NCBI GenBank assembly: GCA_013698395.1
Contig: JACCUZ010000272.1
Span: forward strand, 1 to 5,201
Direction: 5' to 3'
DNA: 5,201 bases
Origin: Sporichthyaceae bacterium
GTDB taxonomy: Bacteria; Actinomycetota; Actinomycetes; JACCUZ01
Below the pieces are notes generated by a model. The model was not told where the DNA came from and did not search any database. It saw only the letters and a program-made list of their open reading frames with translations. Shown here in pieces: positions 1 through 5,201 of this stretch. How positions within the stretch are numbered: the first letter of the stretch is position 1; the number at the start of each line of letters is the position of its first letter. The position numbers and the translations under genes were made by a program.

Positions 1-1338
1 GCGCTGCGCACCATCATCGCGTGGCCAGCACCCAACGCGCAGAACACCGGAAAGGCCCACGGCAGCGCGCTGGGCGCCGAGGAGGTGGCGCGCACCAAGG
101 AGCTGCTCGGGTTCGACCCGGGCAAGACCTTCGACGTCGACCCCGAGGTGCTCACCCACGCCCGCCAGGTCGTCGAACGAGGCCGGTCGGCGCACGCGGA
201 GTGGCAGTCGATTTTCGACCGGTGGGCCGCGGGCAACCCCGACGGGAAGGCGCTGCTGGACCGGATGTCGGCTCGGCGGCTGCCCGACGGCTGGACCGAC
301 GCGCTGCCCGAGTTCCCCGCAGACCCCAAGGGGATGGCCACCCGTAAGGCGTCGGGAAAGGTGCTGGAGAAGATCGCGCCGGTCCTGCCGGAGCTGTGGG
401 GCGGGTCGGCGGACCTCGCGGAGTCGAACAACACCACGCCGGAGGGCGAGCCGTCGTTCCTGCCGGAGGACCGCCAGTCCAAGGCGTTTCCCGGCGGGCC
501 GTACGGCCGGGTGCTGCACTTCGGCATCCGCGAGCACGCGATGGGCTCGATCATGAACGGCATCGCGCTGCACGGGGGCACCCGCGTCTACGGCGGCACG
601 TTCCTGGTGTTCAGCGACTACATGCGTCCTGCGGTGCGGCTCGCGGCGCTGATGCAGCTTCCGGTGACCTATGTCTGGACCCACGACTCCGTCGGTCTCG
701 GCGAGGACGGCCCGACCCACCAGCCGGTCGAGCACCTGGCAGCGCTGCGTGCCATCCCGGGCCTCGACGTCGTCCGCCCTGCCGACGCCAACGAGACGGT
801 CGTCGCATGGCGAACGATCCTTCAGCACACCGACCGACCTGCCGGGCTGTGCCTGTCCCGCCAGGACCTGCCGACGTACGACCGCACGGTCATGGCCTCC
901 GCCGACGGAACGTCTCGCGGCGGCTACGTGCTTGCCGACGCGTCCAACGGCCAGCCGCAGGTGATCATCGTCGCGACGGGCTCCGAGGTGCAGCTGGCGG
1001 TAGCGGCGCGCGAGTTCCTCGAAGAGGAGGGCACGCCTACCCGGGTCGTGTCGATGCCCTGCGTCGAGTGGTTCCACGAGCAGGACCGGGCCTACCAGCA
1101 GCAGGTCATCCCGACTGGGGTGAAGGCTCGGGTGAGCGTCGAGGCGGCCGTCGGCATGGGGTGGCGCGACATCGTCGGTGACTCCGGTGAGATCGTCAGC
1201 CTCGAGCACTTCGGAGGCAGCGCGGCGCACACCGTCCTTTTCGAACAGTTCGGCTTCACCCGCGACCGTGTCGTGGCGGCCGCGCACGCGAGCATGGAAC
1301 GCGTCGGCATCATCACCGGCTTCACGACCGGCAACTGA
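1..1338 (+). CDS. tkt: Transketolase, C-terminal part (5' end cut by window edge)
   Basis: This is a thiamine-diphosphate enzyme of the non-oxidative pentose phosphate pathway that moves two-carbon ketol units between sugar phosphates in the cytoplasm. The frame is open from base 1 and gives 445 residues before TGA at 1336. About 240-280 N-terminal residues, including most of the diphosphate-binding domain, are missing, judging from the usual ~660-700 residues. The GTG/ATG codons inside the fragment are not the true start. By spacing to E. coli TktA, KAHGSALG supplies the H261 equivalent (fragment residue 20), R115 matches R358, S142 (DLAESN) matches S385, E178 (GIREHAMG) is the catalytic glutamate E411, D236 and H240 (LGEDGPTHQP) match D469 and H473, and R287 (LSRQDLP) matches R520. 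The pyrimidine-binding domain spans roughly 108-275 and the C-terminal domain roughly 295-435. All visible active-site residues are intact. It heads the visible part of the operon, 10 bases before tal. Confidence 0.97.
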   Translation, partial: ALRTIIAWPAPNAQNTGKAHGSALGAEEVARTKELLGFDPGKTFDVDPEVLTHARQVVERGRSAHAEWQSIFDRWAAGNPDGKALLDRMSARRLPDGWTDALPEFPADPKGMATRKASGKVLEKIAPVLPELWGGSADLAESNNTTPEGEPSFLPEDRQSKAFPGGPYGRVLHFGIREHAMGSIMNGIALHGGTRVYGGTFLVFSDYMRPAVRLAALMQLPVTYVWTHDSVGLGEDGPTHQPVEHLAALRAIPGLDVVRPADANETVVAWRTILQHTDRPAGLCLSRQDLPTYDRTVMASADGTSRGGYVLADASNGQPQVIIVATGSEVQLAVAAREFLEEEGTPTRVVSMPCVEWFHEQDRAYQQQVIPTGVKARVSVEAAVGMGWRDIVGDSGEIVSLEHFGGSAAHTVLFEQFGFTRDRVVAAAHASMERVGIITGFTTGN

Positions 1339-1342
1339 GGAG
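1338..1342 (+). promoter_or_regulatory. Shine-Dalgarno sequence of tal
   Basis: AGGAG lies six bases before the ATG at 1349 and overlaps the last base of the tkt stop codon. It is the only strong ribosome-binding site at the three junctions in the window and fixes the tal start, even though the tal frame is open further upstream inside tkt. Confidence 0.85.
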
Positions 1343-1348
1343 AGCACG

Positions 1349-2506
1349 ATGACCACTCCGACTGTCCCAGTCGCATCCCACGGCTCCACCGACCCCCTCC
1401 GCCGGCTGACCGACGAGGGCGTGGCGATCTGGCTCGACGACATGAGCCGCAGTCGCCTTGCGACCCAGAACCTGGCCGATCTGGTCCGGGACAAGCATGT
1501 GGTCGGTGTGACCACCAACCCGACCATCTTCCAGAAGGCCATCAGCGACAGCGAGCTCTACGACCGGCAGGTGCACGACCTCGCCGTGCGCGGCGTCGAC
1601 GTCGAGGAGGCGCTGCGCATGATCACGACGTACGACGTGAGGTGGGCGTGCGACGTTCTCCGTCCGGTCTACGACGCGAGCGACGGCGTCGACGGACGGG
1701 TCTCCATCGAGGTGGACCCCCGGCTGGCGCAGGAGACCGACCGCACGGTCGCCGAAGCGCGCCAGCTGTGGTGGCTGGTGGAGCGGCCCAACCTGTTCGT
1801 CAAGATCCCCGCGACCCGGGCCGGGCTGCCCGCCATTGCGCAGTGCCTGGCCGAGGGCATCAGCGTCAACGTGACCCTCATCTTCTCCCTCGAGCGCTAC
1901 GCCGCCGTGATGGACGCGTTCCTCGACGGCATGGAGCGGGCCCGCGCGGCAGGGCACGACCTGAGCCGCCTGGCGTCGGTCGCGTCGTTCTTCGTCAGCC
2001 GGGTCGACACCGAGGTCGACGCCCGGCTGGACAAGCTGGGCTCCCCCGAGGCCAAGGCCCTGCGCGGCAAGGCAGCCATCGCCAACGCCCGGCTGGCGTT
2101 CCAGAAGTTCGAGGAGGTCTTCGGCTCCTCGCGGTGGCAGGCGCTCGCCGCGGCCGGTGGCAAGCCGCAGCGACCGCTGTGGGCGTCCACGGGCGTCAAG
2201 GACCCGTCCTACGACGACACGCAGTACGTCGTGGAGCTGGTCACCCGCGGCGTGGTCAACACCATGCCGGAGCCGACGCTCGAGGCGGTGGCCGACCACG
2301 GCGTGATCCGCGGCGACACGATCCGCGGGGCCTACCTCGACGCGCAGCAGGCCATGGCGGACCTGGCGGCTGCCGGCGTGGACGTCGACGACGTGGTGCA
2401 GGTCCTCGAGGACGAGGGCGTAGAGAAGTTCGAGACGTCGTGGAGCGACCTGCTCGAGTCGACCCGCAAGGAGCTCACTCGGCTGGCGGCGGACGATCCG
2501 GCATGA
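1349..2506 (+). CDS. tal: Transaldolase (actinobacterial long type)
   Basis: Cytoplasmic enzyme that transfers the dihydroxyacetone unit from sedoheptulose-7-phosphate to glyceraldehyde-3-phosphate, giving erythrose-4-phosphate and fructose-6-phosphate. The product has 385 residues, close to the ~370 of actinobacterial transaldolases and longer than E. coli TalB (~317). It is a class I aldolase-type barrel. The signature GVTTNPTI is at 53-60, an aspartate pair is at 30-31 (WLDDMSR; one is the likely match to TalB D17), IEVDPRLA with E121 matches TalB E96, and the Schiff-base lysine is K152 in NLFVKIPAT. SFFVSRVD (213-220) carries the phosphate-binding serine/arginine region, and WASTGVK (278-284) is also conserved. 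The start at 1349 is chosen for its Shine-Dalgarno sequence and because conserved sequence begins near residue 15; the open frame extends upstream to 1178, but that stretch is the out-of-frame tkt gene. Its stop overlaps the pgi start. Nothing looks broken. Confidence 0.97.
   Translation: MTTPTVPVASHGSTDPLRRLTDEGVAIWLDDMSRSRLATQNLADLVRDKHVVGVTTNPTIFQKAISDSELYDRQVHDLAVRGVDVEEALRMITTYDVRWACDVLRPVYDASDGVDGRVSIEVDPRLAQETDRTVAEARQLWWLVERPNLFVKIPATRAGLPAIAQCLAEGISVNVTLIFSLERYAAVMDAFLDGMERARAAGHDLSRLASVASFFVSRVDTEVDARLDKLGSPEAKALRGKAAIANARLAFQKFEEVFGSSRWQALAAAGGKPQRPLWASTGVKDPSYDDTQYVVELVTRGVVNTMPEPTLEAVADHGVIRGDTIRGAYLDAQQAMADLAAAGVDVDDVVQVLEDEGVEKFETSWSDLLESTRKELTRLAADDPA
2503..2506 (+). promoter_or_regulatory. 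ATGA stop/start overlap, tal-pgi
   Basis: The pgi ATG (2503-2505) shares bases with the tal TGA (2504-2506). Only a weak GGA-type Shine-Dalgarno (2491-2493, nine bases before ATG) precedes it. The arrangement suggests that pgi translation is coupled to tal by terminating and re-initiating ribosomes; the coupling is inferred. Confidence 0.8.
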
Positions 2507-4152
2507 GCGTGTCGGTCCAGGTTGCCGGTGGCGGCGCCGCTGGGGCGGGTGGGAACGCGTCGGATCTCAGCGGCGTGGCCACCAGGCTGGCCGCCAAGGA
2601 CGCGACGCTGTGGGGCCCCGCGGCCGAGCCGGAGGCGGCCAAGCGCCTCGGGTGGCTGGACCTCCCACGGTCCTCCGAGGCGTTGCTCCCCCAGCTGCGC
2701 GAGATCCGCGAGCGGGTGCGTGCCGCCGGGCTGGACCATGTCGTCCTCGCCGGGATGGGCGGCTCCTCGCTGGCGCCGGAGGTCATCACCCGCACCGCCG
2801 GCGCCGACCTCACGATCCTGGACTCCACGGATCCGCACCAGGTGGGGGCGGTGCTGCGCGACCGGATCGAGCGCACCGTGGTCGTGGTGGCCTCCAAGAG
2901 CGGCGGCACCGTCGAGACCGACAGCCACCGACGGGCGTTCGAGCAGGCGTTCCGCGACGCGGGTCTCACCGAAGCGGAGATTGCCGGTCGCATCGTCGTG
3001 GTCACCGATCCTGGGTCGACTCTCGAGGACTCGGCGCGGAGCGCCGGCTACGACGTGGTGCTCGCCGACCCGGACGTCGGCGGCCGGTACAGCGCGCTCT
3101 CCGCGTTCGGCCTGACGCCGAGCCTGCTCGCGGGGGCGGACGTGGAGCGGCTGCTCGCTGACGCGCGGGTCCTTGCCGGCGAGCTCGGCGCCACAGACAA
3201 CAGTGACAGCGCTGACAACGCCGGGATCACTCTGGGGCGCGCGATGGGCGAGTACGCCCGGGCCGGACGCGACAAGCTGATCCTGGCCGACAGCGGGTCG
3301 GGCATCGTGGGCTTCGGTGACTGGGCCGAGCAGCTGATCGCCGAGTCGACCGGCAAGGAGGGCACCGGCATCCTTCCGGTCGTCGTCGAGGGCACCGACG
3401 CACCAGGGTTCACCGACGCCGGTGACGACGCGCATCGCGTGCTGCTCGGGCCGGGGCGCCCGGGGCTCGACGCGACCGCGGTGAGCGGATCGCTGGGTGC
3501 GCAGTTCCTGCTCTGGGAGTACGCCACTGCCGTGGCCGGCAAGGTCTTGGGCATCAACCCGTTCGACCAGCCCAACGTCGCCGAGTCCAAGGAGAACACC
3601 CAGAAGATCCTCGACGAGGCAGGTGACGACGGGCCGCTGCCCGAGGGCGAGCCGTTGCTGGTCGACGGCGCCGTCGCGGTGCACGCCGACCCCGGCCTGC
3701 TCGGCGACGTGGCGGACCTCCCCGGCGTGCTGAGCGCTCTCGTCGGTCAGATCGGTCCCCGCGGGTACCTCGCGGCGATGGCCTACCTGGACCGTGACAG
3801 CAATGGCGCCGTCCAGGCGGTCCGCGCGCACCTGGCGCGGGCAGCGCGGGGCCGGCCGGTCACCTTCGGTTGGGGACCGCGCTTCCTGCACTCCACCGGG
3901 CAGTTCCACAAGGGCGGACCGCAGGTCGGCACGTTCCTCCAACTGACCGGCAGCGTCGACCGCGACGTTGACGTGCCGGGTCGCCCGTACTCCTTCGGCC
4001 GGCTGCAGATGGCGCAGGCGCTGGGCGACCAGCGCGCGCTTGCCGGGCGCGGGCGCCCGGTCGTACGTCTGCACCTCGTCTCCCGCGCCGAGGGCGTCCG
4101 GCAGGTCCTCGCAGCCGCCGCCGCAGCGGCCGCGACCGGACGGGACAGATGA
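2503..4152 (+). CDS. pgi: Glucose-6-phosphate isomerase (divergent, Tal-Pgi-type)
   Basis: Interconverts glucose-6-phosphate and fructose-6-phosphate in the cytoplasm. The product has 549 residues with two SIS (sugar isomerase) domains. Visible motifs are GMGGSSLAPE (84-93), the phosphate-binding loop SKSGGTVET (131-139), VGGRYSALSAFGL (192-204), which is the PGI signature with R195, and AESTGKEG (280-287), where E281 aligns with the catalytic glutamate of E. coli Pgi (E355, ESNGK). HSTGQFHKGGP (463-473) offers H463 or H469 for ring opening. This motif set resembles the isomerase half of bifunctional transaldolase/Pgi proteins more than classic E. coli Pgi. The last lysine is K470, so the C-terminal lysine of classic Pgi (E. 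coli K514) has no counterpart in its usual place. The N-terminus is Gly/Ala-rich and the C-terminus has eight alanines in a row (537-544); both are probably disordered. The start is set by the overlap with tal. A non-isomerase SIS enzyme is unlikely given the context. Confidence 0.92.
   Translation: MSVSVQVAGGGAAGAGGNASDLSGVATRLAAKDATLWGPAAEPEAAKRLGWLDLPRSSEALLPQLREIRERVRAAGLDHVVLAGMGGSSLAPEVITRTAGADLTILDSTDPHQVGAVLRDRIERTVVVVASKSGGTVETDSHRRAFEQAFRDAGLTEAEIAGRIVVVTDPGSTLEDSARSAGYDVVLADPDVGGRYSALSAFGLTPSLLAGADVERLLADARVLAGELGATDNSDSADNAGITLGRAMGEYARAGRDKLILADSGSGIVGFGDWAEQLIAESTGKEGTGILPVVVEGTDAPGFTDAGDDAHRVLLGPGRPGLDATAVSGSLGAQFLLWEYATAVAGKVLGINPFDQPNVAESKENTQKILDEAGDDGPLPEGEPLLVDGAVAVHADPGLLGDVADLPGVLSALVGQIGPRGYLAAMAYLDRDSNGAVQAVRAHLARAARGRPVTFGWGPRFLHSTGQFHKGGPQVGTFLQLTGSVDRDVDVPGRPYSFGRLQMAQALGDQRALAGRGRPVVRLHLVSRAEGVRQVLAAAAAAAATGRDR
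4043..4060 (+). repeat. Short perfect inverted repeat inside pgi
   Basis: CCGGGCGC (4043-4050) and GCGCCCGG (4053-4060) are perfect reverse complements separated by GG, so the RNA could form a GC hairpin near the 3' end of pgi. No T-run follows, and the bases encode an ordinary AGRGRPV stretch of Pgi. In DNA this GC-rich it may be chance, and no function is claimed. Confidence 0.4.
4149..4152 (+). promoter_or_regulatory. ATGA stop/start overlap, pgi-zwf
   Basis: The zwf ATG (4149-4151) overlaps the pgi TGA (4150-4152). Upstream there are only short purine stretches (GGA at 4138-4140 and GGGA at 4142-4145), so translational coupling is likely by inference. This is the second such overlap in the operon. 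Confidence 0.78.
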
Positions 4153-5201
4153 CCGCGAGCTACCCGCCCCTCCGCGAGACCGCGGAGGGTGATCCGGAGG
4201 CGGGCGACAGCAGCTCCCGGGTCAACCCACTGCGTGATGTCCGGGACCGGCGGCTGCCACGCGTACCCGGTCCGTGCGCGCTGGTGGTCTTCGGGGTGAC
4301 CGGCGACCTGGCGCGCAAAAAGCTGATCCCCGCTGTCTACGACCTGGCCAACCGCGGGCTGCTGCCACCGGGCTTCGCACTGCTGGGCTTCGCGCGCCGC
4401 GACTGGGGCGACGGTGACTTCGAGCTGCTCGCTCGCGAGGCGGCACAGAAGGGGTCGCGCACCGGGTTCCGCGACGACGTGTGGAGCCGGCTTGCCAACA
4501 GCATCCGCTTCGTGCCGGGATCCTTCGACGACGACAACGCCTTCGACAACCTGGCCGCGACGCTGATCGAGATGGAGGAGTCCGCCGGCATCCAGGGCAA
4601 CGCAGCGTTCTACCTCTCGATCCCGCCGGCCATGTTCCCCGTCGTGCTCAAGCAGATGGAACGCACCCGGATGGCCGACAACAGCGAGCGCGGCGGCTGG
4701 CGGCGGGTGGTGGTCGAGAAGCCCTTCGGGCACGACCTGGCCAGCGGCAAGGCGCTCAACCGGCTCGTCGACGAGGTCTTCACCGCGCAGGACGTCTTCC
4801 GCATCGACCACTACCTGGGCAAGGAGACGGTCCAGAACCTTCTGGCGCTGCGGTTCGCCAACACGCTGTTCGAGCCGGTGTGGAACGGCAACTACGTCGA
4901 CTCGGTGCAGATCACCATGGCGGAGGACGTGGGCATCGGCACCCGTGCGGGGTTCTACGACACGGCCGGCGCCGCCCGCGACGTCCTGCAGAACCACGTG
5001 CTGCAACTGCTCGCGCTGACTGCCATGGAGGAGCCGGTCGCCTTCGACGCCGAGGCCATCCGCACCGAGAAGACAAAAGTGCTCGGTGCCATCGCGCTGC
5101 CACCGCGGCTGGCGGACTACGCGATCCGCGGGCAGTACGACCAGGGGTGGCTGGGCGGGCAGCGGGTCGTGTCCTACCTGGACGAGGAGAACATCCCGCG
5201 C
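4149..5201 (+). CDS. zwf: Glucose-6-phosphate 1-dehydrogenase, N-terminal part (3' end cut by window edge)
   Basis: Oxidises glucose-6-phosphate to 6-phosphogluconolactone with NADP+, the entry step of the oxidative pentose phosphate pathway. The window holds 351 residues with no stop; about 160 are missing compared with the usual ~510. The Rossmann fingerprint is FGVTGDLARKKL (48-59), and R83 in GFARRDW sits exactly where L. mesenteroides R46 contacts the NADP 2'-phosphate. EKPFGHD (190-196) gives K191 (K148 equivalent). RIDHYLGKE (218-226) gives D220 and H221 (D177/H178), and QNHVLQLLAL (281-290) gives H283, the catalytic base (H240). All spacings match that enzyme. Conserved sequence starts around NPLRD (26-30), as in mycobacterial Zwf, so the ATG at 4149 leaves a short variable tail of about 25 residues. 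The ATGA overlap with pgi supports this start. OpcA and 6-phosphogluconolactonase genes would be expected downstream. Confidence 0.96.
   Translation, partial: MTASYPPLRETAEGDPEAGDSSSRVNPLRDVRDRRLPRVPGPCALVVFGVTGDLARKKLIPAVYDLANRGLLPPGFALLGFARRDWGDGDFELLAREAAQKGSRTGFRDDVWSRLANSIRFVPGSFDDDNAFDNLAATLIEMEESAGIQGNAAFYLSIPPAMFPVVLKQMERTRMADNSERGGWRRVVVEKPFGHDLASGKALNRLVDEVFTAQDVFRIDHYLGKETVQNLLALRFANTLFEPVWNGNYVDSVQITMAEDVGIGTRAGFYDTAGAARDVLQNHVLQLLALTAMEEPVAFDAEAIRTEKTKVLGAIALPPRLADYAIRGQYDQGWLGGQRVVSYLDEENIPR

Noticed and set aside
1178..1348. Upstream extension of the tal frame into tkt
   Set aside because: It would add 57 residues of Ser/Arg/Ala-rich shadow sequence, and the AGGAG at 1338-1342 clearly sets the start at 1349.
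1339..1348. Possible promoter or terminator between tkt and tal
   Set aside because: The gap is only 10 bases and is largely occupied by the tal ribosome-binding site, so there is no room for either.
1322..2299. A 325-codon minus-strand frame opposite tal
   Set aside because: A mirror of tal codon bias. Its translation shows no family motif, and tal is well supported on the other strand.
1642..2502. Upstream extension of the pgi frame through tal, as a possible longer Pgi
   Set aside because: The frame is open, but the extension is Arg/Gly/Pro-rich out-of-frame tal sequence. The ATGA overlap at 2503 and the usual protein length favour the shorter start.
2332..4074. A 580-codon open frame on the minus strand opposite pgi
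   Set aside because: Long antisense frames are expected opposite genes with G or C at third positions. The translation is rich in Arg, Gly, Val, His and Asp with no recognisable domain, while the + strand has a clear Pgi.
4317..4322. AAA AAG in the Rossmann motif of zwf as a possible frameshift site
   Set aside because: These are simply the two lysines of the conserved ARKKL sequence. The zwf frame continues intact, and there is no supporting overlapping frame or stimulator.
3783..5006. A 407-codon minus-strand frame across the pgi/zwf junction
   Set aside because: It spans two well-supported sense genes and has low-complexity composition, so it is a GC artefact.

Overview
The window is very GC-rich, with C or G at most third codon positions and tightly packed genes on the + strand. 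This composition, together with protein sequences of the actinobacterial type in every gene, points to a high-GC Gram-positive bacterium (Actinomycetota). I cannot name a genus from the sequence alone.

Layout: four co-directional genes of central carbon metabolism fill the whole window. (1) The 3' part of a transketolase gene (tkt), 1-1338, cut by the left edge. (2) A complete transaldolase gene (tal), 1349-2506, ten bases downstream and preceded by a good Shine-Dalgarno sequence. (3) A complete glucose-6-phosphate isomerase gene (pgi), 2503-4152, whose ATG overlaps the tal stop codon (ATGA). (4) The 5' part of a glucose-6-phosphate 1-dehydrogenase gene (zwf), starting at 4149 with a second ATGA overlap and running off the right edge with its frame open. 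There is no intergenic space beyond 10 bases, so no promoter or terminator is expected or seen, and no RNA gene, mobile element, CRISPR array or insertion sequence was found.

How the genes work together: Zwf catalyses the NADPH-producing entry step of the oxidative pentose phosphate pathway. Tkt and Tal form the non-oxidative branch that returns pentose phosphates to fructose-6-phosphate and glyceraldehyde-3-phosphate. Pgi converts fructose-6-phosphate back to glucose-6-phosphate. One transcript therefore carries the enzymes needed to run the pathway as a cycle for NADPH or to shift carbon between glycolysis and pentose synthesis. In related actinobacterial clusters zwf is followed by opcA and a 6-phosphogluconolactonase gene; these would lie outside the window.

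This is a conserved housekeeping operon. The points worth a second look are modest: pgi placed between tal and zwf, a tal-pgi overlap that mirrors the natural Tal-Pgi fusion proteins of other bacteria, and a divergent Pgi with no lysine in its last 79 residues. I found no sign of an undescribed system.
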